A program made the position numbers and the translations under genes. Shown here piece by piece: positions 1 through 7,743 of a DNA stretch of 21,547 nucleotides; within the stretch, counting starts at the first letter, position 1, and each line of letters starts with the position of its first letter. Origin of the DNA: CBFCZU01 sp965602635 (GTDB lineage Bacteria > Planctomycetota > Phycisphaerae > SM23-33); assembly GCA_965602635.1 (NCBI GenBank), contig CBFCZU010000044.1, positions 1 to 21,547 on the forward strand. Reading direction: 5' to 3'. The notes beneath the pieces are model-generated. The model made no database searches. It was not told where the DNA came from and saw only the letters and a program-made list of their open reading frames with translations.

Positions 1-30
1 GTGTGCGGGCCCTGCCGGCGGCGTGGGCGA

Positions 31-828
31 TCAGTGCGTCAGGTAGTAGATGATTATATTGATGCCCATGCGGATGGCGGCCTCGTTCTTCTCCCGGGCG
101 AAGTAGGTGCAGCACCAGCCGCAGTGCAGGTCAACCGGGGCGACGTAGGTCATTATCCGCCCCGTGCCCTTCTCGAAGAGCCCGTGTGCGTCCAGCCGCG
201 TGCCGCGGACGTCGGGGATGCCGTCGGGGAAGTCGAAGTAGCAATGGTAGATCTCGTGGTCCTTGGGCACTTCCCGCATCTGGTTGGCGGGGAAGAGGTT
301 GTTGATCATCTTGATGTAATCGCGGAAGAAGCGGTCGCCGTCGTTTCGGAGCACGCAGTCGTCGGCGAGCACGAACCCGCCGCGGTTGAGGAACTCCTTG
401 AGGTTCTTCTCCTCGTTGCCCGGCAGGTCGAAGTAGCCCTCGGACGTGGCGAAGACGAAGGGATACCGGCAGAGCCTGTCGAGGTCGGCCAGCTTGACGA
501 CCACCGCCTCCTGGCTGACGTTGATGTTGGTCAGCTCGGCCAGGCGCTTGCGCAGGATCACGTCGCCGATGGGATGGAGGTTCCACTGGTCGCCGGTCTC
601 GTCCTTGACGTGGAACATGAGCCGGGGAAAGAAGAACGTCCCGGTCTTTACGGGCGTCGTGGTATCGGCGGCCCCCACGACCCGCCTGCCCAGCATGGAC
701 GCTCCGGCGAGCGCCGCGGCCCCGGTGGCGGCGGCCTTGAGGAACTCACGCCGGGACAGATGCCAGCGGACGCCGGCGAGCACCTGGCGTTTCCAGCCTG
801 TCAGGCCGCCTGGATGGTCCAGGGGCAT
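31..828 (-). CDS. Tat-exported DUF4159 domain protein
   Basis: A 265-residue protein of unknown biochemical function. The N-terminus carries a twin-arginine export signal: SRREFLK at about residues 25-31, then an Ala/Gly-rich hydrophobic stretch, so it is probably exported folded. The rest, from FFFPRLMFHV at about residue 66 to the end, matches what I know of DUF4159, a family with a glutamine-amidotransferase-like fold common in Planctomycetota; it includes a segment like FVLADD and a Cys cluster HCGWCC near the C-terminus. The start at 828 is supported by a GGGAGGG ribosome site five bases upstream. It begins 30 bases after the dxs stop on the same strand, so it is likely the last gene of the ispA-dxs operon. 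The family call rests on recognition of the sequence, not a search; function and cofactor are unknown. Confidence 0.85.
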   Translation of the reverse strand: MPLDHPGGLTGWKRQVLAGVRWHLSRREFLKAAATGAAALAGASMLGRRVVGAADTTTPVKTGTFFFPRLMFHVKDETGDQWNLHPIGDVILRKRLAELTNINVSQEAVVVKLADLDRLCRYPFVFATSEGYFDLPGNEEKNLKEFLNRGGFVLADDCVLRNDGDRFFRDYIKMINNLFPANQMREVPKDHEIYHCYFDFPDGIPDVRGTRLDAHGLFEKGTGRIMTYVAPVDLHCGWCCTYFAREKNEAAIRMGINIIIYYLTH

Positions 829-858
829 CGTGGCCCTCCCGCCCTCAGTGGCGGCGGA

Positions 859-2949
859 TCATGTGTCAGAGGAGCGGACTTTCCGGCCCACCAACAGGCT
901 GCTGTCATCGCCCGGGGGCGACTCGTCCGCAACGCTTCCGCGATCCAGGCAGCGGGCCATTGCCCGGGCGAGGGCATCGGCGTCGAGTCCGACCTCTGCG
1001 AGCTGCTCTGCCCGGCTGGCGTGCTGGATGAATCGGTCGGGCAGGCCCAGCAGGTGCACGTTCGAGGCGTCGAGCGACTTCGCCGCGGCCAGCTCCATCA
1101 CGGCCGAGCCGAACCCGCCGGCGACGGCGTGGTCCTCGACGGTCAGCACCGGCCGGCCGGTCGAGAGCAGCTCGGCGACGAGCGCTTCGTCGAGCGGCTT
1201 GGCGAACCGCGCCGAATAGACGGCCACCTCTATGCCGCGGCTCGCCGACAGGGCCTCGGCGGCCGAGAGTGCGTGCTCGACCATCGCGCCCAGCGCCAGG
1301 AAGCTGCCGTCGGCGCCCGCCCGCAGGCGGCATGCCCGCCCCAGCACGAAGGGCGAGCGGTCGGTTCCGCCAAGCGGACCAGGCACCTCGTCGCGCGGGT
1401 AGCGGATCGCGCAGGGGCGATCAAGCGACAGCGCCAGGCCCAGCGCCGAGATAAGCTCGCTCTCGTCGGCGGGCGCCATCAGGACCATGTTCGGCAGCGC
1501 CCTGAGGTAGCCGATGTCGAGGAAGCCGTGGTGAACCGCCCCGTCCGAGCCGACCAACCCGGCGCGGTCCATGCAGAGTATCACGGGCAGGTTCTGGAGC
1601 GAGATTTCCTCGCAGACCTGGTCGAAGGCCCTCTGCATGAATGTGGAGTAGATGGCGACGAGAGGCTTGAGGCCGGCCTTGGCCAGTCCGGCGGCCATGG
1701 CGACCGCGTGGGACTCGCAGATGCCCACGTCGATGTACCGTTCGGGCAGCTCGTGGCGGAACTCCACCAGGCCGGTGCCGTCGGGCATGGCCGCGGTGAT
1801 GGCGATGATCCTCTCGTCCTTGCGTCCGGCCGCCAGCAGCGCCCGGGAGAACGCCTTCGTCCAGGTCTCCCGCCGGGCGGCGGCGAACTCCACCACCCCG
1901 CCGTTGACCGTGTGGGCGCTGGGCGAGTGGAAGCGGCAGGGGTCCTCCACGGCGTAGTCGCAGCCCCGGCCCTTCTGGGTGTGGACGTGCAGCAGCACCG
2001 GCTTATCAACCTGAGACAGCAGGCGGAAGATGCTCACCAGCCCGGAGAGGTCGTGACCGTCAACCGGGCCGAAGTAGCGGAAGCCAAGGGCCTCGAAGAC
2101 CTGCGCCCCGTGGACCGTGCTCCGCAGGCCCTTCATGATGTGGCGCAGGGCGTCGGAGATTTCGCTGCCCAGCGGCACGTTCTTGAGGACGTACTCGGTG
2201 CGCTGCTTGAGGTCGGCATAGGCCCGCGTCAGGCGGATGCGGTCGAGCAGCTTGGCCAGCGCGCCCCGGGTGACGTCGATGGACATGGAGTTGTCGTTGA
2301 GGACGACGAGGAACTGCCGCTTGAGCAGGGCGGTGTTGTTGATGGCCTCGAAGGAAACGCCGTTGGCGACGGCGGCGTCGCCGACGATGGCGACGATCTT
2401 CCGGTCGGGCCGCCCGGCGAGCTGGTCTGCCCACACCAGGCCGGCGGCGGTCGACATGGCGGTGCCGGCGTGGCCGGTCGCGAACAGGTCGTAGTCGCTC
2501 TCCGCCGGGGCGGGGAAGCCGCTGACCCCCCCGGCCTGGCGGAGCGTGCCGAACCGGTCCTTCCGCCCGGTGAGGATCTTGTGGGCGTAGCACTGGTGCC
2601 CCACGTCCCACAGCAGCCGGTCGCGGGTGAAGTCGAAGACCGTGTGAAGGGCGACCGCCAGCTCGGCGACGCCGAGGTTGCTCGCCAGGTGCCCGCCGTT
2701 GCGGCGCACCGTGGCGATGATGACCTCCCGCAGCTCGTCGGGCAGGCGCGAAAGCTCCTGGGCCGAAAGTTCCTTCAGATCGGCAGGAGAATCGATGCGG
2801 CTGAGGATGCTGCCCTCTCGGCCCGGCGGCGACGCCGCGGGCTCGCCCCCGCCTCCAGCCGTCTGGGACTGGGGCTCGGGCCGACCGGAGGGACCGAACT
2901 CATGTGTGTCATCCATCGCAGCTTTGCACTGCCGAAAGGCAGGCTCCAT
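859..2949 (-). CDS. dxs: 1-deoxy-D-xylulose-5-phosphate synthase
   Basis: Condenses pyruvate and glyceraldehyde 3-phosphate with thiamine diphosphate (TPP), the first step of the MEP isoprenoid pathway. Visible landmarks are GHQCYAHKILTGR (about residue 117), GHAGTAMS (about 156), the TPP/Mg motif GDAAVANG...N with NDNSMSI (about 187-220), the catalytic Glu region GICESHAV (about 412), DRAGLVGSDG..HHG (about 460) and RYPRDE. The usual GDGA of the TPP motif reads GDAA, and AEQHAV reads CESHAV; the Asp, Glu and His ligands are kept. The conserved core begins at SILSRIDSP, about 45 residues in, after a Gly/Pro/Ala/Ser-rich extension. No ATG, GTG or TTG lies close to the core, so the extension appears real. 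ATG at 2949 or 2916 are both possible; neither has a clear ribosome site. It follows ispA by 45 bases, as expected for a prenyl-precursor operon. Confidence 0.95.
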   Translation of the reverse strand: MEPAFRQCKAAMDDTHEFGPSGRPEPQSQTAGGGGEPAASPPGREGSILSRIDSPADLKELSAQELSRLPDELREVIIATVRRNGGHLASNLGVAELAVALHTVFDFTRDRLLWDVGHQCYAHKILTGRKDRFGTLRQAGGVSGFPAPAESDYDLFATGHAGTAMSTAAGLVWADQLAGRPDRKIVAIVGDAAVANGVSFEAINNTALLKRQFLVVLNDNSMSIDVTRGALAKLLDRIRLTRAYADLKQRTEYVLKNVPLGSEISDALRHIMKGLRSTVHGAQVFEALGFRYFGPVDGHDLSGLVSIFRLLSQVDKPVLLHVHTQKGRGCDYAVEDPCRFHSPSAHTVNGGVVEFAAARRETWTKAFSRALLAAGRKDERIIAITAAMPDGTGLVEFRHELPERYIDVGICESHAVAMAAGLAKAGLKPLVAIYSTFMQRAFDQVCEEISLQNLPVILCMDRAGLVGSDGAVHHGFLDIGYLRALPNMVLMAPADESELISALGLALSLDRPCAIRYPRDEVPGPLGGTDRSPFVLGRACRLRAGADGSFLALGAMVEHALSAAEALSASRGIEVAVYSARFAKPLDEALVAELLSTGRPVLTVEDHAVAGGFGSAVMELAAAKSLDASNVHLLGLPDRFIQHASRAEQLAEVGLDADALARAMARCLDRGSVADESPPGDDSSLLVGRKVRSSDT

Positions 2950-2974
2950 TGGCTGGGCGGACCAGCCGTTCCGT

Positions 2975-2980
2975 ATTATA
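2975..2980 (-). promoter_or_regulatory. Candidate -10 box upstream of dxs
   Basis: A perfect TATAAT on the minus strand lies in the 45-base gap between ispA and dxs. Its predicted start site, near 2968, is upstream of both possible dxs start codons. A TTGACG is present but only 12 bases upstream, too close for a normal -35, so this is a weak call for an internal operon promoter. Confidence 0.3.
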
Positions 2981-2994
2981 CGTCTTTTGGCGCG

Positions 2995-3909
2995 TCAACG
3001 GTCGCGCCGCCCGAGCAGGGCCGCCAACTGGCGCAGCCTCGCCGGGCGGGGAGTGAGCCCCTCCAGCATCCGGCAGGCCTTCTCACACAGTTCGTCCGCC
3101 AGCCGCCCGGCAGCGTCCAGGCCGATCTCTGCAACGTAGGTGCGTTTTCCCGCGGAGGCGTCCTTGCCGGGGGTCTTGCCCAGCGTCTCAGCCGCGGCTG
3201 TGGCGTCGAGCAGGTCGTCGGTGATCTGGAACGCCAGGCCGAGGCACTCGCCGAAGGCCCCCAGCGCGGCCAATGCCTCTTGCCCCGCGCCTGCGCACAT
3301 CGCGCCCATCCTGACGGCAGCGCGGATCAGGGCGGCGGTCTTTCGCAGGTGGACGTACTCGGCGCCGCCCAGGCCGTCGGGGACGGGGCAGAGGTTCATG
3401 TCGGCGACCTGCCCGGCGATCATTCCAGCCGGTCCGGCGGCGGCGGCGAGTTCGGCGGCCAGCTCGGCGCCCAGCTCGCGGTCGGCCACCGATGCGGTGA
3501 TAACCTCGAACGCCCGGGTCAGCAGCGCGTCTCCGGCGAGGATGGCCATCGCCTCGCCGAATTGCACGTGGGTGGTGGGCCGCCCGCGTCGGAGGTCGTC
3601 GTCGTCCATTGCCGGCAGGTCGTCGTGCACCAGGCTGTAGCAGTGGACCAGCTCGACGGCGACGGCCGGGCCCGTGGGGTCGGCCCGCCAGCGCGGCCGC
3701 TCGGCGACGGCCTCAGCCGAGAACAACACCAGCGCGGGGCGCAGCCGCTTGCCACCGTCCAGGCACGAATACCGCATCGCCTCGGCCAAAGGGCCGGGCA
3801 CGGACGGGTCCTCCAGCCAGGAGGCGATCGCCGGCTCCATCTTTTCGGCCACCGGGCTGAGCAATTCGCCCAGACTGCCGGCGGCGGAGCTGCTGGCAGC
3901 GTTGGTCAT
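2995..3909 (-). CDS. ispA: Polyprenyl (farnesyl/geranylgeranyl) diphosphate synthase
   Basis: A 304-residue trans-prenyltransferase that adds isopentenyl diphosphate to allylic diphosphates. It has both Asp-rich motifs: the first, DDLPAMDDDD, at about 96-105 followed by LRRGRPTTH, and the second, DDLLD, at 231-235, plus GGKRLRP at about 52-58 for substrate phosphate binding. The two-residue insertion between the first Asp pairs (DDxxxxD) is the bacterial FPPS/GGPPS type. The product chain length cannot be fixed by eye. The frame is open upstream to 3999, but I chose ATG 3909: a GAGGTGG ribosome site sits five bases before it, and an extended -10 box ends only ten bases before the ATG at 3927, leaving almost no leader for that earlier start. 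It leads the minus-strand operon with dxs. Confidence 0.93.
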   Translation of the reverse strand: MTNAASSSAAGSLGELLSPVAEKMEPAIASWLEDPSVPGPLAEAMRYSCLDGGKRLRPALVLFSAEAVAERPRWRADPTGPAVAVELVHCYSLVHDDLPAMDDDDLRRGRPTTHVQFGEAMAILAGDALLTRAFEVITASVADRELGAELAAELAAAAGPAGMIAGQVADMNLCPVPDGLGGAEYVHLRKTAALIRAAVRMGAMCAGAGQEALAALGAFGECLGLAFQITDDLLDATAAAETLGKTPGKDASAGKRTYVAEIGLDAAGRLADELCEKACRMLEGLTPRPARLRQLAALLGRRDR

Positions 3910-3914
3910 TCGAT

Positions 3915-3921
3915 CCACCTC
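3915..3921 (-). promoter_or_regulatory. Ribosome binding site fixing the ispA start
   Basis: GAGGTGG on the minus strand, five bases before ATG 3909. It is the strongest Shine-Dalgarno match in this leader and decides against the in-frame ATGs at 3927 and 3999. Confidence 0.65.
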
Positions 3922-3936
3922 AGTCATACGCGGCGA

Positions 3937-3945
3937 ATTATAACA
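3937..3945 (-). promoter_or_regulatory. Extended -10 promoter of the ispA operon
   Basis: TGTTATAAT on the minus strand is a consensus extended -10 element (TGN plus TATAAT). I see no good -35 at the normal distance, which is usual for extended -10 promoters. The predicted start, about 3930, gives a 21-base leader containing the GAGGTGG site. Confidence 0.5.
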
Positions 3946-3988
3946 GACCCGCCTCCGCGATGCAGCACGCTCGTGCCGGGTAAAGGAC

Positions 3989-4017
3989 TTCCCGCACAAG
4001 GCCGCGGCGCAGATAAT
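3989..4017 (+). promoter_or_regulatory. Candidate lpxA promoter
   Basis: TTCCCG (3989-3994), 17 bases, then GATAAT (4012-4017). The -10 is a 5/6 match, the -35 only 3/6. The predicted start is near 4024, giving a leader of about 27 bases. It is divergent from the ispA promoter in the 141-base gap between the two genes. Confidence 0.3.
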
Positions 4018-4050
4018 GTCTCCGGCCCGCGAGGGCGGTGGAGATCAGAC

Positions 4051-4881
4051 ATGGCCGGGAAGATTCATCCGACCGCGGTGGTGGACAAGCGCGCCCGACT
4101 GGGCGAGGCAGTGGAGATCGGCCCCCACGCGGTGATCGAGGCTGACGTGGTCATCGGCGACGGCTGCCGCATCATGGCCGGGGCGGTCATCCGCCGCTAC
4201 ACCGCCCTGGGGGCGGGCAACGTGGTGCACCCATGCGCGGTGCTCGGGGGCGAGCCGCAGGACTACAAGTTCGATCCTGCCAGCGAGACGTACCTCCGCA
4301 TCGGCTCGGGCAACCTCTTCCGCGAGCACGTGAGCATCAGCCGTGCCACCGCCGCCGGCGGCGCCACCGTCATCGGCGATAACTGCTTCTTCATGGCACA
4401 GTCGCACGTCGGGCACGACAGCGTCGTCGGCGACGGCGTGGTCCTGACCAACGGCACGCACGTCGCCGGGCACGTCGAGATCGGCACCAGGGCCATACTC
4501 TCAGGCAACACCCTCGTCCACCAGTTCTGCTGGGTCGGCGAGCTGGTGATCTCGCGCGGGCGGACGGGCATTTCGCAGCACGTCCCGCCGTTCGTGATGG
4601 CCGCGGAAATCAACTACGTCGCCGGCCTGAACGTCGTGGGGCTGCGCCGGGCCGACTACGTCACGGACGAGGACCGCCGCCAGCTCAAGGAGGCCTACCG
4701 CCTGCTCTACCGCTCGTCCCTGACGCCGACGGATGCCCTGGCGGAAATGGACTCCCGGGCGGACTGGGGCGCGCCGGCGCAGCGGTTCCGCGATTTCGTC
4801 CGTCGGGCAATCTCGGCCGAGGCGCCGTACGACCGCGGCCTGGCCACGGGCCGGCCCGCACAGCGGGGCACGGGGCGGTGA
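4051..4881 (+). CDS. lpxA: UDP-N-acetylglucosamine O-acyltransferase (LpxA)
   Basis: Cytoplasmic enzyme of the first lipid A step: moves a 3-hydroxyacyl chain from acyl-carrier protein to UDP-GlcNAc. The 276-residue protein (E. coli 262) is a left-handed parallel beta-helix made of hexapeptide repeats from residue 5 to about 175, then an alpha-helical tail. Diagnostic LpxA signatures are GGEPQDYKF (66-74), the SHVGHD segment with the catalytic His at about 122, LVHQFC (155-160), HVPPF and GLNVVGLRR (192-200). ATG 4051 has a purine-rich GGTGGAG site upstream. The frame stays open far upstream across the antisense of dxs and ispA; that part is not coding. The C-terminal 20 residues are poorly conserved and Arg/Gly-rich. 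It converges with the YmdB-like gene with a 15-base gap. Along with kdsB, it implies an outer membrane with lipid A/KDO. Confidence 0.92.
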   Translation: MAGKIHPTAVVDKRARLGEAVEIGPHAVIEADVVIGDGCRIMAGAVIRRYTALGAGNVVHPCAVLGGEPQDYKFDPASETYLRIGSGNLFREHVSISRATAAGGATVIGDNCFFMAQSHVGHDSVVGDGVVLTNGTHVAGHVEIGTRAILSGNTLVHQFCWVGELVISRGRTGISQHVPPFVMAAEINYVAGLNVVGLRRADYVTDEDRRQLKEAYRLLYRSSLTPTDALAEMDSRADWGAPAQRFRDFVRRAISAEAPYDRGLATGRPAQRGTGR

Positions 4882-4896
4882 CCTGCGGCGGGGCGG

Positions 4897-5739
4897 CTAC
4901 TTCTTTCCAGGCCGCCCGTCGTCCTCGTCGTAGGCTGGGCCCGTCTGGGCGGCGCCGCAGACCTCGACCCGCTCAATGTCGATGGCCCGCCCGGTGTCCG
5001 CGTCCACGCGGACCAGCACCGCCATCAGACGAGGGTCGCCCATGGCCACCGAGAACGGCGTGGGCATGGAGGTCGTCAGGGCCCAAAGCACCCGGTCCTT
5101 CCGCCGCCCCAGGACGCTGTCGTAAGGGCCCGTCATGCCAACGTCCGAGATGTAGGCCGTGCCCTTCTCCAGCACCCGCGCGTCGGCCGTGGGTATGTGC
5201 GTGTGAGTGCCGAAGACCACGCTCACCCGCCCGTCGCAGTGCCAGCCCATGGCGATCTTCTCGCTGGAGGCCTCGGCGTGAAAGTCGAGAACACGGATCT
5301 TGACGCTGGAGGGAATCTCGCCGAGGACCTGGTCAACCGCCGCCCAGGGCGAATCGGCCGAACGCATGAACATCTGGCCCAGCGCACAGGTCACCGCCAC
5401 CTGGTGGGCGCCGGACTTGGTCTTGACGACGGTCCATCGCCTGCCGGCCGCCTTTGCGCTGATGTTGGCCGGGCGGACGATCTGCTCGGAGCTGTTGAGC
5501 GTCTCGGCGATCTCCTGCTTGCGGTACACGTGGTCGCCGAGGGTGACCGCGTCCACGCCGTAGCGGATGAGCTTTGCGAAGATCTGGGGCGTCAGCCCGC
5601 TTCCACCGGCGGCGTTCTCGGCGTTGCAGACGACCACGTCCACCTCGCGGGTGCGGATCAGATCGGGAAGGTAGTCGGCCAGCAGTCGCCGGCCGGGCCT
5701 GCCGACGACGTCGCCGACACAAAGGATTGTCACGGACAT
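4897..5739 (-). CDS. ymdB: TIGR00282/YmdB-family metallophosphoesterase
   Basis: A 280-residue cytoplasmic phosphodiesterase homologue; characterised members use two metal ions and hydrolyse 2',3'-cyclic nucleotides or related substrates. Visible ligand motifs are GDVVGRPGR (Asp10), NAENAAGG (Glu41, Asn42), a GDH at 68-70, DFHAEASSEK (His154) and GTHTHIPTAD (His179, His181), followed by DVGMTGPYDSVLG. The third motif is GDH where the family normally has GNH, so a metal-bridging Asn appears replaced by Asp. The frame opens upstream at 5907, but the conserved sequence starts exactly at ATG 5739 (MSVTILCVGDVVG), and the promoter at 5788-5816 lies between the two. The ribosome site is weak (AGAAAG, far upstream). 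It is divergent from the glycosyltransferase gene. The physiological substrate is not evident. Confidence 0.9.
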   Translation of the reverse strand: MSVTILCVGDVVGRPGRRLLADYLPDLIRTREVDVVVCNAENAAGGSGLTPQIFAKLIRYGVDAVTLGDHVYRKQEIAETLNSSEQIVRPANISAKAAGRRWTVVKTKSGAHQVAVTCALGQMFMRSADSPWAAVDQVLGEIPSSVKIRVLDFHAEASSEKIAMGWHCDGRVSVVFGTHTHIPTADARVLEKGTAYISDVGMTGPYDSVLGRRKDRVLWALTTSMPTPFSVAMGDPRLMAVLVRVDADTGRAIDIERVEVCGAAQTGPAYDEDDGRPGKK

Positions 5740-5787
5740 GAAGATTCGCTTTCTAGGCCACTCGGTGGCATTCGTACCTGCGGCCTC

Positions 5788-5816
5788 ATTATAGTGGTGT
5801 GCCGCCGGCCGCCCAA
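5788..5816 (-). promoter_or_regulatory. Promoter of the YmdB-like gene
   Basis: On the minus strand TTGGGC (5816-5811), exactly 17 bases, then a perfect TATAAT (5793-5788). The predicted start is near 5781, giving a leader of about 42 bases to ATG 5739 and excluding the upstream in-frame ATG at 5907. Confidence 0.5.
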
Positions 5817-5883
5817 CGACAAAAGCACTCGGCAGGCGTGAATTCATTGCCACGGCGAGCCGACAATAGTACAGAGGGTTTTC

Positions 5884-7638
5884 ATGATCGCGGTACACGT
5901 TACGCATGAGGCGGTGGAGAAGATGGGGGGCATCGGCGCGGTCATCGCCGGTCTGGTGACGTCAAAGCCCTATCAGTCGGCCTTTCCGCGGACCGTGCTG
6001 GCCGGGCCGCTGCTGACCACCGACCGCCCGCCCGCAGAGAGGTTCGGCGCCGGCGGCAGCGTCATCTACAGCTCGCTCGACGGCATCGACACCGACGGCT
6101 GGGCCGCGAAGTTCAAGCCCATCGAGCAGACCTACCAGGTGGGCATCCTCTACGGCCTGCGGCAGCTCACCGACGGGCCGACGGGCAAGCCCGCCGAGGT
6201 GGAGGTCCTGCTGACGGACGTCTTCCGCTGCAACCGCGACCGGCTGAACCTCTTCAAGGGCGAGCTGTTCGCCAAGTTCGGCGTCCCCTCCGACTGCTTC
6301 GAGCACATCTGGGAGTTCGAGGAGTACGTCCGCCTGGCCGAGCCGCTGTACGAAGCGCTGCGCGTTATCGGCTGCGTCGGCTCAGCCAGCGACCCGGTGG
6401 TGATGCTCGCCCACGAGTACATGGGCCTGCCCGCGGCGCTGAAGGCGATGCTGGACGGGCGCCCGGACGTGCGGGCGGTCTTCTACGCCCACGAGGTCGC
6501 ATCCATCCGCCACGTAATCGAGAACCACCCCGGCCACGACCTGATGTTCTACAACCTGCTGGCAAGAGGCGAGAAGCAGGGCAAAGGGCTGGAGGACTTC
6601 TTCCCGCAGATCCGCGACTTCTACAAGCACCCGCTGATCAAGGCCGGGCGCCACTGCGACGCGATCTTCGCGGTCGGCGACCTGGTCGCCAGGGAGATGG
6701 CGTTCCTGAACCCCGCCAGCGGCCCGCCGGCGATGGAGGTGGTTTACAACGGCGTCCCCTGCGAGCGCCAGGAGCCGGCCCAGCGCCAGGCCCACCGGGC
6801 GCGGATGAAGGCCTACGCCGGCGAGCTGCTCGGCTTCGAGCCGGACTACGTCTTCACGCACGTGGCCCGCCCGGTGCTGTCGAAGGGGCTGTGGCGCGAC
6901 CTGCGGGTGCTGCACGAGCTGGAGTCGATCTTCGCCGACAGCGGACGGACGGCCGTGTTCTTCATGCTCGGCACGCTGGCCGGGCAGCGACGCACCAAGG
7001 ACATCCTGAACATGGAGCGGCAGTACGGCTGGCCGGTGAACCACCGAATCGGCTACCCCGACCTGTGCAACGGCGAGGAGACTCCCGGGTCGCTGTTCGC
7101 CGACTTCAACGCCCACCACCGGGCGGTCCGCGTCGTGCTGGTCAACCAGTTCGGCTGGGAGCGCCGCCTGTGCGGGACGAGGATGCCGCAGGAGATGAGC
7201 TTCGCCGACATTCGTCGCGGCACGGACGTGGAGTTCGGCATGAGCCTCTACGAGCCTTTCGGCATCAGCCAGCTCGAGCCGCTGGGCTTCGGGGGGATCT
7301 GCCTGGTGTCGAGCGTGTGCGGGTGCATGGGCTTCGTCCGCCAGGCCACGGGGGGCAAGGTGCCCGTCAACGTCCTGGAGGCCAACTTCACCGACCTGAC
7401 CGCCGTCGGGCCGGTACGTCCCGAGGAGGCGACCACCGTCCACTGCGACGCAGTCGCCAAGGTCGAGGGCAAGCGGGTGGCGGCGGAGCTGGCGCGGCGT
7501 CTGCCCACCGACCAGGCCGACGTCGCCGAGCTGCTGAAGAGCGGCTGGGACCTGGCAGAGAAGCTGCGCTGGGATCGGGTCGTCGAGGAGATGTTCCTGC
7601 CGGCCATCAGGCGAATGTGCGAGGAGGACGAGGTATAG
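5884..7638 (+). CDS. Glycogen/starch synthase-like GT-B glycosyltransferase
   Basis: A 584-residue protein I read as a two-domain GT-B transferase related to glycogen/starch synthases. The N-terminal loop has KMGGIGAV (KXGG at residues 13-16), the hallmark nucleotide-sugar loop of these enzymes. The C-terminal domain has SLYEPFGISQLEPLGFGG, with the E-X7-E pair at Glu457 and Glu465 that contacts the donor in retaining GT-B enzymes. FYAHEV and AHEYMGLPAAL (about residues 178-205) resemble the acceptor side. It is longer than bacterial GlgA (about 480), with extra sequence in the N-terminal half, and has features of both GT5 and GT3 types, so the exact CAZy family and whether the donor is ADP- or UDP-glucose are open. 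Start 5884 has an AGAGGG site five bases upstream. It appears monocistronic; a separate promoter precedes the next gene. Confidence 0.75.
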   Translation: MIAVHVTHEAVEKMGGIGAVIAGLVTSKPYQSAFPRTVLAGPLLTTDRPPAERFGAGGSVIYSSLDGIDTDGWAAKFKPIEQTYQVGILYGLRQLTDGPTGKPAEVEVLLTDVFRCNRDRLNLFKGELFAKFGVPSDCFEHIWEFEEYVRLAEPLYEALRVIGCVGSASDPVVMLAHEYMGLPAALKAMLDGRPDVRAVFYAHEVASIRHVIENHPGHDLMFYNLLARGEKQGKGLEDFFPQIRDFYKHPLIKAGRHCDAIFAVGDLVAREMAFLNPASGPPAMEVVYNGVPCERQEPAQRQAHRARMKAYAGELLGFEPDYVFTHVARPVLSKGLWRDLRVLHELESIFADSGRTAVFFMLGTLAGQRRTKDILNMERQYGWPVNHRIGYPDLCNGEETPGSLFADFNAHHRAVRVVLVNQFGWERRLCGTRMPQEMSFADIRRGTDVEFGMSLYEPFGISQLEPLGFGGICLVSSVCGCMGFVRQATGGKVPVNVLEANFTDLTAVGPVRPEEATTVHCDAVAKVEGKRVAAELARRLPTDQADVAELLKSGWDLAEKLRWDRVVEEMFLPAIRRMCEEDEV

Positions 7639-7674
7639 CCGCCCGCCGCTCGGGGAGTGCGCCGGGGGGCCGGC

Positions 7675-7704
7675 TTGACCCGGCATGCATGGCGCGGCTA
7701 AACT
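7675..7704 (+). promoter_or_regulatory. Promoter of the Rrf2-family gene
   Basis: TTGACC (7675-7680), 18 bases, TAAACT (7699-7704). It sits in the 105-base gap after the glycosyltransferase gene, with a predicted start near 7711 and a leader of about 33 bases. The surrounding bases match the promoter at 13661-13695 position by position: CGGCTTGAC, 16 bases, GGCTAAMCTT. Confidence 0.5.
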
Positions 7705-7743
7705 TCCCTGGACGGCAATTCTGTTACCGACGGGACATCGCAC

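Noticed and set aside
1..4050. A plus-strand reading frame open from base 1 into lpxA, which would give a 1,626-residue protein
   Set aside because: The first 4 kb is antisense to DUF4159, dxs and ispA and has no recognisable domain. High GC makes long antisense frames common. Only the part from ATG 4051 matches a family.
5740..5907. Upstream extension of the YmdB-like protein to ATG 5907
   Set aside because: The extension has no family similarity, and a good promoter lies inside it.
7661..7674. GCCGG-GGGG-CCGGC palindrome after the glycosyltransferase gene as a terminator
   Set aside because: Five-base stem without a T-tract, directly abutting the Rrf2 promoter; not supported as a terminator.
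6382..7743. A minus-strand open frame of 453 codons over the glycosyltransferase gene
   Set aside because: Shadow of the plus-strand gene: no conserved motif, composition typical of antisense high-GC sequence.
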